From contig NZ_BPIM01000001.1 of NCBI RefSeq assembly GCF_026004115.1, forward strand, positions 124,001 through 188,000: a stretch of 64,000 nucleotides of DNA, in the 5' to 3' direction. A program made the translations under genes and the position numbers. The stretch comes from Meiothermus sp. (GTDB lineage Bacteria > Deinococcota > Deinococci > Deinococcales > Thermaceae). Position 1 is the first letter of the stretch. The number at the start of each line of letters is the position of its first letter. A model generated the notes under the pieces. That model worked only from the letters and a program-made list of their open reading frames with translations. It ran no database searches and was not told the origin of the DNA. Below are positions 53,775 through 62,572 of this stretch, piece by piece.

Positions 53775-54524
53775 TCAGGTCAAGAGCTCGAGCGAGTGCC
53801 GGTTCACGTCCTTATATATGAGGTATTTGCTGGGGGTTTTGCCCAACGCGCCAAACCACTGTGGGCAGTAGGAGGCCATCCAGATGACATCTCCGGCCTG
53901 TACGGTGTACCAGTGGTCTGCCAGGCGGTAGACCCCGCCCCCTTGCAGAAATAGCAGGCCGTGCTCCATGACGTGTGTTTCTACCATGGGCAGGTGGGCC
54001 CCAGGGGCAAAGGTCATGGTGTTGACGGCCATATCAAAGGAGAAATGCTCCGGCAGGAGCAGGCGCACCTGGAGGGCTTCGTCGCCCATGAGCGGGCTGC
54101 TGGGAACATCCGGCTCGTGCCCGAGTACCACCTGGGGCACGTCCACCCCGGCCAGGGCCTGGTAGGGTTTGTCGAAAACAACCATTCGAACATTGGACTC
54201 TGCTACAAAGCGGTGGGGGGTGTTGGCCGGCAAATATACGTAGTTATTGGCCCATAGCGTGTGCCTGGCACCGCCAACCTCGAGCGACACCTCACCCTCC
54301 AGCACATAGGCGAAGCGCTGGATGTCCAGCAGGCTCATCTCGCCGGTGCTGCCCGGTTGCATCTCGACGGTATACATCTTGAAGCGCGCCCCCAACTCTG
54401 GAGCGATATGCACGATGCTGGCCGTATTCACCCAGCCGGGCAGGGGGGCCCGGATGAAGGAGTCGGGGGTCAGGAGGGCATGGTCGGGGGCTACATGGGT
54501 GCGGGTAAATCCGGTCAGGCTCAT
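53775..54524 (-). CDS. allE: (S)-ureidoglycine aminohydrolase
   Basis: 249 aa double-cupin protein releasing ammonia from ureidoglycine to give ureidoglycolate. The first cupin spans VLEGEVSLEVGGARHTLWANNYVYLPANTPHRF; the second holds the Mn site in METHVMEHGLLFLQGGGVYRL and DVIWMASYCPQWFGALG (pieces quoted in part). These are the hallmark strings of AllE/YlbA. The ATG overlaps the allantoinase stop by 4 bp. Together with allC it prevents spontaneous decay of ureidoglycine. Confidence 0.9.
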   Translation of the reverse strand: MSLTGFTRTHVAPDHALLTPDSFIRAPLPGWVNTASIVHIAPELGARFKMYTVEMQPGSTGEMSLLDIQRFAYVLEGEVSLEVGGARHTLWANNYVYLPANTPHRFVAESNVRMVVFDKPYQALAGVDVPQVVLGHEPDVPSSPLMGDEALQVRLLLPEHFSFDMAVNTMTFAPGAHLPMVETHVMEHGLLFLQGGGVYRLADHWYTVQAGDVIWMASYCPQWFGALGKTPSKYLIYKDVNRHSLELLT

Positions 54525-55864
54525 AGTTTCCTCGTCTGTAAGCGCACTTCGCTTGGCTTCTTTATTCTACCCTCCACAAAGATGGGCTCACCCCTGAGCC
54601 AGGTGCTTACCACTTGGCCCCGGAACTGATAGCCCAGGTAGGGCGAGAGTGGATGGCGGTAGTACAGGTCTGAGGGGGCGAGGGTGTAGCTTTGGGTTAG
54701 GTCAATCATGGCAAAATCAGCTTCAAAGCCCACGCCCAACCTTCCTTTTTGGGATAGGCCAAAGCGCAGGGCCGGGTTCTGGGCCAGCAGGGCGGCAATG
54801 CGCTCCAAAGCCAGTCCCCGCCGCCGCCAGCCCTCGGTCAGCAGCACGCCGAGGGTAGACTGTACCCCTGCAATCCCGCCCCACAGCGCAAAGAAGTCGT
54901 TGCCTTGTTTAAGCTCGGGGGGGCTGGGCGAATGGTCGGAGCCGATGATGTCCACCGCCCCCTGCAACACCAGGCTCCATAGCCCGTTTTGTTCGGAGCG
55001 GGAGCGTAGCGGTGGCGCGCATTTGCCAACGGCCCCCAGCCGCTCCAGGTCTTCTTCGGTAAAGGTGAGGTAGTGGGGGCAGGTCTCGAGGCTCACGTCT
55101 ACCCCCCGTGCTTTGGCCTCGGCGGCCAGCGCCACCCCGGCACCCGAGCTGATGTGTACGATGTGTAGCTTGCAGCCGGTTTCCTGGGCCAGCAGGAGGG
55201 CCCGCCCGATGGCCTCGAGCTCGGTAAAAACCGGACGCGAGGCCACATACTCACGCCAGGTGCTACCCTGGGCCCGCATCTTTTTTGCGAGGTGGGCGGT
55301 CAGGGCCTCCGACTCGGCGTGCACGGCCACCGGAAGCCCAAGCTGCGCCGCCAGCCGCATGCCTTCGTATAGTGTGGCATCGTCGCAGGCGGGAAACTCG
55401 GGCAGGCCCGAATTGCACATGAAGGCCTTGAAACCAATCACCCCCCGCTCGGCCAGCTCGGGCAGGTACTCCAGGTTCTTTGGGGTAAGGCCTGCCCAGA
55501 GGGCAAAGTCGGTGTAGGAGGAGGCCCGCATGGCCGCTCGTTTCTGGTCGAATGAGGGGGCGTCCAGGGTGCAGGGCAGTGAGTTGAGGGGCATGTCGAA
55601 AAACAGCGTGCCGCCCCCGGCCGCAAGGGCCGCGCTCCCGGTCTCGATGCCCTCCCAGTGGGCTTGACCCGGCTCGTTGAAGTGCACATGCACATCCACC
55701 AGCCCCGGAAACACATACAGGCCGGCAGCCCGTACCTCCTGCCGGGCCGGCTCAGCTATTTCCTGCCTTATCTGAACAATGTGTCCGTCCAGCACGCCCA
55801 TATCGGCTTGCAGAAGGCCTTCTGGTGTGACCAGGTTTCCACCGCGCACAATCAGGTCGAGCAT
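54521..55864 (-). CDS. allB: Allantoinase
   Basis: 447 aa cyclic amidohydrolase opening allantoin to allantoate. LVDVHVHFNEPGQAHWEG is the metal-binding HxH start; GVIGFKAFMCNSG holds the Lys that is usually carbamylated; VAVHAESEALT, LHIVHISSGAGVAL and DIIGSDHSPSPPELK supply the remaining ligands. The order matches allantoinase rather than dihydroorotase or hydantoinase, and the neighbours agree. Frame intact and length normal. Confidence 0.93.
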   Translation of the reverse strand: MLDLIVRGGNLVTPEGLLQADMGVLDGHIVQIRQEIAEPARQEVRAAGLYVFPGLVDVHVHFNEPGQAHWEGIETGSAALAAGGGTLFFDMPLNSLPCTLDAPSFDQKRAAMRASSYTDFALWAGLTPKNLEYLPELAERGVIGFKAFMCNSGLPEFPACDDATLYEGMRLAAQLGLPVAVHAESEALTAHLAKKMRAQGSTWREYVASRPVFTELEAIGRALLLAQETGCKLHIVHISSGAGVALAAEAKARGVDVSLETCPHYLTFTEEDLERLGAVGKCAPPLRSRSEQNGLWSLVLQGAVDIIGSDHSPSPPELKQGNDFFALWGGIAGVQSTLGVLLTEGWRRRGLALERIAALLAQNPALRFGLSQKGRLGVGFEADFAMIDLTQSYTLAPSDLYYRHPLSPYLGYQFRGQVVSTWLRGEPIFVEGRIKKPSEVRLQTRKL

Positions 55865-55916
55865 GGCATCTCCGTTTGAGCATCAAGGGGTATGGGTTCG
55901 TGGGGCCAGGTATTCG

Positions 55917-57155
55917 CTAGGGCTGATGCTGGGCACTGGCCAGCCGGTGCAAAAAATCCAGCCCTGCCCTCAAGGCGGCTTCTGTGTCCTGGGGCCAAAC
56001 CATTTCGTCCGGGTGGTGCGAAAGGCCCCCGGGGCTTCGCAGGAAAAGCATGGCGACGGGGCACAGCGAGGCCATAATCATGGCGTCGTGGCCGGCCCCC
56101 GAGGCCATGCGCTGGACAGGATAACCCTGGGCTTCGACCGATAGGGCCAGTTGTTCGGTAAGGTCTGGGTGACAGGGCACTGCGGCTTGTTCGTACCGGG
56201 TCAGGTAGCCTAGCTCGAGGCCCCGACGCTGAGCAACCTGCTGGGCCCGGGTAATCAGGTTAGCCACAGCCAGGCTGCGCACATCGTCATCTGCATGGCG
56301 CACGTCCAGACTCATGCGCACCTCCCCTGGAATCACATTGGCCACCCCCGGCTGGGCCGTAATCATGCCGACCGTGGCCACCAGGCCCGCCTCCTCGCGG
56401 GCCTCACGCTCGACCAGGGTAATCCATTCAGCGGCTCCGACCAGGGCATCGCGGCGCAGGTGCATGGGCGAGGTGCCGGCATGTCCGGCCTTGCCGCGGA
56501 AGGCCACCTCGAGCCGGCTCTGCCCCACAATGGCCTCCACAATTCCCAGTGGATAACCCAGGGCCTCCAGCACCGGGCCCTGCTCGATGTGAAACTCCAG
56601 ATACCCCAACACCTGAGCCGGGTGGTAGGCTGCCTGGGGAATCTGGGCGGGCTCCAGGCCAAACGCCCGGATGACCTCTTCCAGCGAAAGCCCCTGGGCA
56701 TCCTGAAGCTTCAGAACATCGGGCTCAAAGCGTCCGGCTACAGCCTTGCTGCCTATAAAGGGCACCCCGAAGCGCACCCCTTCTTCTTCGGAGAATGCGA
56801 TGACCTCGAGGGCGAACGGCAGCCGCTCGCCCTCCAGCGCTTTTACCAGGGCCAGCGCCAGCGTCACCCCCAGAGCGCCGTCGTACAGGCCAGCATCGCG
56901 TACGGTGTCCACGTGTGAGCCCAATAAAAAGCGCGGGGCCTCGGGGGTTGCCCCGGGGTAGTGCCCAATCAGGTTGCCCACAGCGTCTACACGCACCGCC
57001 ATGCCCAGGGCTTTCATCCAACCGGTCAGGGTTTCGTGTACATCCCGCATGGGTGGCGACAGAAAAGTGCGGGTTAGCCGGCCTGGCTCTTCCGAAAAAC
57101 GGCCAAGCTGCCGACAGCGTGCAATGGCCTCCTGCGCAAGTTGTTCGGGTATCAT
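55917..57155 (-). CDS. allC: Allantoate amidohydrolase
   Basis: 412 aa, M20 family. LLGSHVDTVRDAGLYDGALGVTLALAL gives the first His/Asp, FSEEEGVRFGVPFIGSKA the Glu pair, LEFHIEQGPVLEALGYPLGIVE and GKAGHAGTSPMHLRRDALVGAAE the later conserved regions, and GAGHDAMIMASLCPVAMLFLRSPGGLSHHPDE the final His. These closely follow bacterial AllC. It splits allantoate to ureidoglycine, CO2 and ammonia. The ATG at 57155 is chosen; a TTG 9 bases upstream would overlap the uraH stop. Confidence 0.9.
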   Translation of the reverse strand: MIPEQLAQEAIARCRQLGRFSEEPGRLTRTFLSPPMRDVHETLTGWMKALGMAVRVDAVGNLIGHYPGATPEAPRFLLGSHVDTVRDAGLYDGALGVTLALALVKALEGERLPFALEVIAFSEEEGVRFGVPFIGSKAVAGRFEPDVLKLQDAQGLSLEEVIRAFGLEPAQIPQAAYHPAQVLGYLEFHIEQGPVLEALGYPLGIVEAIVGQSRLEVAFRGKAGHAGTSPMHLRRDALVGAAEWITLVEREAREEAGLVATVGMITAQPGVANVIPGEVRMSLDVRHADDDVRSLAVANLITRAQQVAQRRGLELGYLTRYEQAAVPCHPDLTEQLALSVEAQGYPVQRMASGAGHDAMIMASLCPVAMLFLRSPGGLSHHPDEMVWPQDTEAALRAGLDFLHRLASAQHQP

Positions 57156-57160
57156 GGCTT

Positions 57161-57517
57161 TCAACTTCCCCGGTAGGTGCTGTAACCATAGGGCGAGATG
57201 AGCAGGGGCACGTGGTAATGCCCCGTAGCCTCGGCAATGCCGAAGCGAATCGGTACCTTATCCAGAAAGGGCGGGTCGGGCAGGGGCAAGCCCTGGGCTT
57301 TGAAATAGGCGGCCACATAGAAAACCAGCTCGTAGATACCGACCGGGATGGTCTCGCCCGCGAGCAGCGGTGTGTCGGTGCGGCCATCGGCGTTGGTGCG
57401 GGTTGCGCTAACGAGGGTGCGCTCGCCCGCAGGGCCGATGCGGTAGAGCTCGAGGTCGAGCCCAGCCGCCGGACGCCCATGGGCGGTATCCAGAACATGC
57501 GTGGAAAGCCGAGCCAT
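57161..57517 (-). CDS. uraH: 5-hydroxyisourate hydrolase (transthyretin-related)
   Basis: 118 aa. [21 protein letters not shown] is the N-terminal His-containing strand; [34 protein letters not shown] give the second His and the terminal YRGS tetrapeptide that separates HIU hydrolases from transthyretin hormone carriers. It hydrolyses 5-hydroxyisourate to OHCU, directly after urate oxidase. It is 9 bp downstream of puuD. Confidence 0.95.
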   Translation of the reverse strand: MARLSTHVLDTAHGRPAAGLDLELYRIGPAGERTLVSATRTNADGRTDTPLLAGETIPVGIYELVFYVAAYFKAQGLPLPDPPFLDKVPIRFGIAEATGHYHVPLLISPYGYSTYRGS

Positions 57518-57526
57518 ATGCTTATC

Positions 57527-58843
57527 CTAAGGGCCCTTGGCTCCCTGGGCCACCCAGGCCCCCAGTTTGGCCCGTTGCTCGGTTGTCATAGGCGGAACCC
57601 CCGGCACCAGCAAGGGCATGTACTCGGTGTCCACCGAGACCTGCTTGATTTTCTGCGCATACCCCACAATCTGCTCCGGCGTGTCCAGCATCACGCCTCC
57701 CGGTGCCGAAGCAAAGCCGGGCTGGGTGGGGCGGGCCGCGTGGCACATCTGGCAGTGGTTCTGGATAATGCTTTGCACCTCGGCAAAGGCCACCGGTGCG
57801 GTTTCCTGAAGCACAGTGCTTTTCTGCGGGGCGGTCAGGTAAAACGCACCCAGCAGCAAAGCCACCGCCAGTACCAACAAATAGGGCATCGCCCCACCCT
57901 CCACCACAGTTTGGTGGTGTTCTTTTTCGGTCACGTTGATGAAGTGCCGTACCGCCACCCCCGCCACAAACAACGCTATCAGGATGAGCCAGTGGGCCCC
58001 ATGGTTGTAGGTCATGGGGAAGTGGTGGGCAATCATGGTAAAGAGCACCGGGAGGGTGAGGTAGTTATTGTGGCGCGAGCGAAACTGCACCCAGGCTACA
58101 AACTGGGGGTCGAGGGCCTGGCCTTGTTGCGCCGCTCGCACCAGCTTCTTTTGCGAAGGGATGATCACAAAAAAGACGTTGGCCGCCATGATGGTGCCCA
58201 GCATGGCCCCGATGTGCATAAAGGTTCCGCGCCCGCTGAAAACCTGCCCCAGGAGATAAGCAGCCCCGGTCACCAGCACGCCTCCGACCAGTAAAAAAAG
58301 CGCCGGTCGGTACAGGAGCTGGGTGCTGGAAAGCCCCACATACACCAACCAGGCTGCGACCAGGCTTCCTATCGCAATGGCTATAGCCGCCCAACCCGGC
58401 AGGGTGCTGCCTGGGGGCAGCAAAATGGCCCTGGGGTCGGCATAGTAGACGATGATCAGGAGCAAGAACCCTGTAACCCAGGTCAGGTAGGCGTCCCATT
58501 TGAACCAGTGCAGGTAGCGGGGTAGCTGGGCGGGGGCGGTTTTGTACTTTTCCAGGTAGTAGATACCCCCGCCGTGAATGGTCCATATGTTGCCGGACAG
58601 TTCGGCCCGCACCCCCTGGCGCTCCAAGGCGTTCTCCAAAAAGATGAAGTAAAAGCTGGCCCCGATCCAGGCGATGCCGTAAATGATGTGAAGCCAGCGC
58701 ACCGCCAGGTTGAGCCATTCTCGCGCGTGGGCCTGCCAGCCATTGGCCAGGGTGAGGTAAAGGCCCAGCGCCAACAGGGCCAGGATGGCCAGAATCCAGG
58801 GCCACTTGACCAGGCGCAGGCGGTCTTGGTCTAGGATGTTCAT
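57527..58843 (-). CDS. puuD: Membrane urate oxidase with C-terminal cytochrome c domain
   Basis: 438 aa. Eight or so membrane segments in residues 15-345 (e.g. WILAILALLALGLYLTLANG, LTWVTGFLLLIIVYYADP, WLILIALFVAGVAVRHF), with NIWTIHGGGIYYLEKYK in a loop, match the PuuD family. The C-terminal domain has a covalent heme motif, CQMCH, and a distal MPLLVPGVPPMT that includes the axial Met region. PuuD is an integral-membrane, cofactor-independent-uricase replacement that passes electrons to a cytochrome rather than making peroxide. Neighbouring uraH and uraD support the call strongly. Confidence 0.92.
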   Translation of the reverse strand: MNILDQDRLRLVKWPWILAILALLALGLYLTLANGWQAHAREWLNLAVRWLHIIYGIAWIGASFYFIFLENALERQGVRAELSGNIWTIHGGGIYYLEKYKTAPAQLPRYLHWFKWDAYLTWVTGFLLLIIVYYADPRAILLPPGSTLPGWAAIAIAIGSLVAAWLVYVGLSSTQLLYRPALFLLVGGVLVTGAAYLLGQVFSGRGTFMHIGAMLGTIMAANVFFVIIPSQKKLVRAAQQGQALDPQFVAWVQFRSRHNNYLTLPVLFTMIAHHFPMTYNHGAHWLILIALFVAGVAVRHFINVTEKEHHQTVVEGGAMPYLLVLAVALLLGAFYLTAPQKSTVLQETAPVAFAEVQSIIQNHCQMCHAARPTQPGFASAPGGVMLDTPEQIVGYAQKIKQVSVDTEYMPLLVPGVPPMTTEQRAKLGAWVAQGAKGP

Positions 58844-58852
58844 AGCGAGAGT

Positions 58853-59350
58853 TTAGGCTTTATCGAGCAGGTCGGCAAGGCGAAAGTAGGCGATTTTGTA
58901 GATCTCTTCCAGGGCGGTCTGGAACTCGAGCTCGGGATGGTTTTGTAGCCTCTGTTCCATGGCTCTGAGGACATCTGCTTTGGTTTTGCCCCGTACCGCC
59001 AGGATGAAGGGAAAGCCGAACCGGGCAGTATAGGCCTGGTTTAGGGCCTGAATGCGCCGGAACTCCTCGGGCGAGAGGGCATCGAGACCGGCCCCTTTTT
59101 GCTCCGAGACCGAGGCCGGGGCCATACGGGCGCGGCTGCCAAGGTCGGGGTGGGCCCGGATAAGGGCGAGCTGGGCCTCCTGGGGGGCTTCCTGCACACG
59201 GCGCACCATCGCACGGTGTAGGGCCTTTAGGCTATCCCAGGGGCGGGCTTCCCAGGCCTGCTCGGCAATCCAGGGCGAGTGCTCAAACACCCACCCCACC
59301 GCCTCCACAAAGGCTTCTCGGGAAAGCTGGTTGATTTCAGCTAGGGTCAT
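58853..59350 (-). CDS. uraD: OHCU decarboxylase
   Basis: 165 aa from the ATG at 59350; the longer frame adds 26 non-conserved residues. LIRAHPDLGSRARMAPAS carries the catalytic His in HPDL and the substrate-binding Ser/Arg; LNQAYTARFGFPFILAVRGKTKADVL is the other family block. It decarboxylates 2-oxo-4-hydroxy-4-carboxy-5-ureidoimidazoline to S-allantoin. It is first in the purine-ring opening operon, 9 bp before puuD. The ribosome site is weak. Confidence 0.93.
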   Translation of the reverse strand: MTLAEINQLSREAFVEAVGWVFEHSPWIAEQAWEARPWDSLKALHRAMVRRVQEAPQEAQLALIRAHPDLGSRARMAPASVSEQKGAGLDALSPEEFRRIQALNQAYTARFGFPFILAVRGKTKADVLRAMEQRLQNHPELEFQTALEEIYKIAYFRLADLLDKA

Positions 59351-59544
59351 GGTACGTCTTTCGAGGGCCAAAGGTTTGGTGCGGTTCCCACGCATACTCG
59401 GTACAGCGGGTTTGCTGAGCCGGAACATTACGACTCGCCGTGTGAGGCGTGATGATGGGAAACGCGATAGGGCCCGAGGCTCTTGGGCTATGGGCTAGCC
59501 ATGATGCAAGCTTTCGGCCTTCAGCCTTAGGCACTTGGCTCCCA

Positions 59545-60306
59545 TCACGCATGCTGGCTGCGGTAGGCCCAGCCCACCAGCCTGCGTTCTAGAAAAGCGA
59601 ACACCCCGTAAAGGGCAATGCCCATCACGGCAATGACCAGCAACCCACCAAACACCAGCGGCACATTGAACTGCGAGCTGGCCGAGGTCATCATGTATCC
59701 GATGCCCTTTTGCGAGGCGGCAATCTCCGAGATGACCGCCCCCACAAAAGCCAGCGTGATGGCCACCTTGAGCGAGGCGAAAAAGTAGGGCAAGGAGAAG
59801 GGGATGGAGACCCGGGTGAAAGCCTCGAGGCGGCTCGAGCCCAGCACCCTGAGCACCTCCCTTAGCTCCGGCGGCACCGCCGCCAGACCGGTAGCGACGT
59901 TTACCACGATGGGGAAAAACGAGATCAGGAAAGCGGTCAGGATGGCCGGCACCGTCCCGATGCCAAACCACAACACCAGCACCGGTACCAAAGCGGCCTT
60001 GGGCACGCTGTTAAAACCCACCAGGATGGGGTATAGCGCCAGGTTCATGGGCTTGGAGGTGCCCACTGCGGCCCCCAGCAGCACCCCGGTGACCACCGCC
60101 AGCCCAAACCCAGCCAAAGTCGTCCAGAGGGTCTGCCAGGCGTGGCCCATCACCACCCCCCAGACCGGCTGGAGCGACTGGATGGCCTGCGATGGGGCCG
60201 GTAGCACAAAAGGCGGAATTTTGAAGAGCCGCACTGCCAACTCCCACAATACAAAAAGCCCCACTACGGCCCCTACTGCTATCAAGGTATCTTTAGTTTT
60301 GCTCAA
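59545..60306 (-). CDS. ABC transporter permease (SsuC/TauC/THI5 type)
   Basis: 253 aa with six predicted membrane segments. ISEIAASQKGIGYMMTSASSQFN is near the C-terminus, and the coupling loop EVLRVLGSSRLEAFTRVSIPFSLPYFFAS fits the nitrate/sulfonate/taurine and pyrimidine-precursor permease family. It is last of a three-gene operon. The substrate is not set by sequence; adjacency to the purine-degradation genes suggests a purine ring product or ureide. Confidence 0.88.
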   Translation of the reverse strand: MSKTKDTLIAVGAVVGLFVLWELAVRLFKIPPFVLPAPSQAIQSLQPVWGVVMGHAWQTLWTTLAGFGLAVVTGVLLGAAVGTSKPMNLALYPILVGFNSVPKAALVPVLVLWFGIGTVPAILTAFLISFFPIVVNVATGLAAVPPELREVLRVLGSSRLEAFTRVSIPFSLPYFFASLKVAITLAFVGAVISEIAASQKGIGYMMTSASSQFNVPLVFGGLLVIAVMGIALYGVFAFLERRLVGWAYRSQHA

Positions 60307-60317
60307 GCGCTCCTCCC

Positions 60318-61121
60318 TCAGGCTCCCACACCCTTCAGACCGCTAATCTGGGTGCGCATCCCGCCTATCTGCTCGCGCAGCTCCTTGACGATGTGGGCGA
60401 AGGCATCTTCGTAGGTAAGCTCGAGTCCCCGCGGACGGGGAAACTCAATCCGGCGGCTGTAGGCAATGCGGCCCGGTCGGGTGCTCATGGTGTAGATGGT
60501 ATCGGACAGGTAGACCGCCTCACGCAGGTCGTGGGTCACTAGAATCACGGTGGGTTTGCGGTTCATGTAAAGCACCTGCATGGCCTGCCAGAGCTCCTCG
60601 CGGGTAAAGGCATCCAGCGCCGAAAAGGGCTCGTCGAGCATCAGGATTTCGGGTTGGTGGATCAGGGCCCGGCACAGGCTGGCCCGCTGCTGCATGCCAC
60701 CGGACAGTTCCCATACGTGCGCATCCTCGAAGCCCGCGAGCCCCACCGAGGCCATCAACTCGCGGGCGGCTTCGATGTAGGGCCTGGGGTTCTGGCGGTA
60801 GCGTTGCTTGTGCTGCGGGGAGACCTCGAGGGGCAGCAGGATGTTTTGCAATATGGTGCGCCAGGGCATCAGGGTGGGGTTCTGGAAGGCCATCCCGATG
60901 CCGGAAATGGGCCCCTTCACCACCCGGCCCTGTACCGTGGCGGCGCCGTTGCTGGGGGGCCGAAGCCCCGAAATTACCCGCAAGAGCGTAGACTTCCCAC
61001 AGCCCGAAGGCCCCACCAGGGCCACAAACTCGCCCTGGGCAATGGAAAGGTTGACCCCCTCCACCGCCAGGTAGCCGTTGTCGTAGCGCAGGCTGACGTT
61101 GCTGAGCTCAATAAAAGACAT
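60318..61121 (-). CDS. ABC transporter ATPase (SsuB/TauB type)
   Basis: 267 aa. Walker A GPSGCGKST, Q-loop FQNPTLMPWRT, ABC signature LSGGMQQRASLCRAL, Walker B ILMLDEPFSALD, H-loop VTHDLREAVYLSD, all intact. The LMPWRT after the Q-loop Gln is typical of the nitrate/sulfonate/taurine ATPases. It lies between the permease and substrate-binding protein genes, 11 and 54 bp away. Confidence 0.93.
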   Translation of the reverse strand: MSFIELSNVSLRYDNGYLAVEGVNLSIAQGEFVALVGPSGCGKSTLLRVISGLRPPSNGAATVQGRVVKGPISGIGMAFQNPTLMPWRTILQNILLPLEVSPQHKQRYRQNPRPYIEAARELMASVGLAGFEDAHVWELSGGMQQRASLCRALIHQPEILMLDEPFSALDAFTREELWQAMQVLYMNRKPTVILVTHDLREAVYLSDTIYTMSTRPGRIAYSRRIEFPRPRGLELTYEDAFAHIVKELREQIGGMRTQISGLKGVGA

Positions 61122-61175
61122 GGTTTTTCCCTGGGCTAAAGTTTAGCCCGGTTGGCCTTGGCGGTCAAAATTCCC

Positions 61176-62195
61176 TTAGCGGGCCGGCCCGGTCACCCTT
61201 CGTTCGGCGATGGGCGGCAGGAAGCGGTCGCTCCAGACCTGTTCGACCTTGAGCGTGGTTGGCAGCTCGAAGGCTTTGGCCACCGCCTGGATGTTGCGCT
61301 CCACCCGCTCGCGGCGCACCGAGCCCAGTCCAAAAGCCCGGCTGTCGGCGGTCAGGACGTGGGTGTTTAGGGCCAAGAGCAGCCGTTCGCGCTCGAGGGT
61401 CTCGTTGATAAGCCCATCGCGGCGCTTGACCGCGGCTACCCCCTCATCAGGGTTGGCAATGACGTCTTTAAAACCCTTAACCAGCGCCCGCAGGAAGGCC
61501 GCAACTGCCTGGGGGTTGGCCTGGGCAAAGTCGCGCCTCACCACCACTGCGTTGCCGTAGAGGTTCTGCGTGTAGTCGCCGTATTTGAAGATGACCATGT
61601 CCTCAGGCTTAACCCCCACGTTCCGCAAATTCAGGAAGGAGGTGAAGTAAAAGCCGGTGATGCCGTCGGCCTGGCCGCGGGCCAGGGTGGGCTCGCGCAG
61701 CGGTACATCCACATTGATGAAGTTGACCCGGGCCGGGTCTATGCCCACCGCCTCGGCAAATACCGGGAAGAGCCTTCGGCCCGCATCGCCCGCGGGGGCG
61801 GCCAGGGTTTTGCCTACCAGGTCGGAGGGTCGGGCAATACCCTTGCTTTTGAGAGAAAACACCGCGGCAGGGGTGGTGTTGTAGACCATGAAGACCGCCA
61901 GGAGTTGGTTGGCGGGGTTGCGGGTGTTGAATTCGATGAGGGAGTTGAAGTCGGCAAAGCCCATGTCGTAGTTGTTGGCGGCTATCTTGCTGATGGCGTC
62001 GGATGAACCAAAACCCCGGTCAATGTTCACATTCAGGCCCTCGGCGGTGTAGTAGCCCTTGTCCTGGGCCAGCAAGAAGGGTGCGGTAGGGCCCTGAAAG
62101 GCAAAGTCGAGGGTGAAGCGCACGTTGGTGCGGGGCTGGGCCAGGCCCAGGCCGGTCAGAAACAAAAGAGCGAAAAGCAGACCTCGAGTCCACAT
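61176..62195 (-). CDS. ABC transporter substrate-binding protein (NMT1/THI5-like)
   Basis: 339 aa from the ATG at 62195 with GGGGAGG 7 bases upstream. MWTRGLLFALLFLTGLGLAQ is a signal peptide. VRFTLDFAFQGPTAPFLLAQDKGYY, YTAEGLNVNIDRGFGSSDAISKIAANNYDMGFADF and NPANQLLAVFMVYNTTPAA match the NMT1/THI5/SsuA fold (quoted in pieces). These bind thiamine precursors, riboflavin, sulfonates or, in some cases, pyrimidines and purine derivatives. Genome context favours a purine-derived ligand, but that is inference. Confidence 0.87.
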   Translation of the reverse strand: MWTRGLLFALLFLTGLGLAQPRTNVRFTLDFAFQGPTAPFLLAQDKGYYTAEGLNVNIDRGFGSSDAISKIAANNYDMGFADFNSLIEFNTRNPANQLLAVFMVYNTTPAAVFSLKSKGIARPSDLVGKTLAAPAGDAGRRLFPVFAEAVGIDPARVNFINVDVPLREPTLARGQADGITGFYFTSFLNLRNVGVKPEDMVIFKYGDYTQNLYGNAVVVRRDFAQANPQAVAAFLRALVKGFKDVIANPDEGVAAVKRRDGLINETLERERLLLALNTHVLTADSRAFGLGSVRRERVERNIQAVAKAFELPTTLKVEQVWSDRFLPPIAERRVTGPAR

Positions 62196-62231
62196 AACAA
62201 ACCTCCCCGGTGTTGGGCAACACCTGGGCCG

Positions 62232-62261
62232 AGTATAGGGAAGCCCTCTATAGGGTGTCAA
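62232..62261 (-). promoter_or_regulatory. Promoter of the SsuABC/THI5-type transporter operon, with embedded dyad
   Basis: On the - strand TTGACA (62261-62256) and TATACT (62237-62232) are 18 bp apart, near perfect sigma-70 consensus. The spacer contains CCCTATAGAGGG, an imperfect palindrome suited to a repressor. It lies 37 bp upstream of the substrate-binding protein ATG. Confidence 0.7.
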
Positions 62262-62572
62262 CGCCGATGAGGGAAATAAGTCTTGTCTTACCCGACGCTT
62301 TGGTCAGAAATAGCCCGTGTTCAGCGTGGCGTTAGATTAAATTCTGCATAATGTCAAAATTTTTTGTTCATCGTGCGAATTTGGTTGACAATAGCCTGCG
62401 GAATCGGCGCCAAATCAACCAACTGTGAAACCCACACCAGCCAGCCCAGAAGCGCGTGCACGGGTAGCTTGCTTTTCAGTACGTTTTTAAGCACGTTTAT
62501 TGCCCAAAATCGCAATGTGTGCCTTATTGAAAGAGGCTGTAGCGTGTGGCCAATTCCTGTTCAGCAGCCCAC
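62262..62572. other. Intergenic region between hemL 3' end and transporter promoter
   Basis: About 310 AT-richer bases. A TTGACAAT occurs on the + strand near 62389 with no gene after it. No riboswitch-like fold or terminator was convincing. Confidence 0.4.

Noticed and set aside
62389-62400. + strand promoter (TTGACAAT)
   Set aside because: There is no correctly spaced -10 and no downstream + strand gene; hemL is on the other strand and converges.
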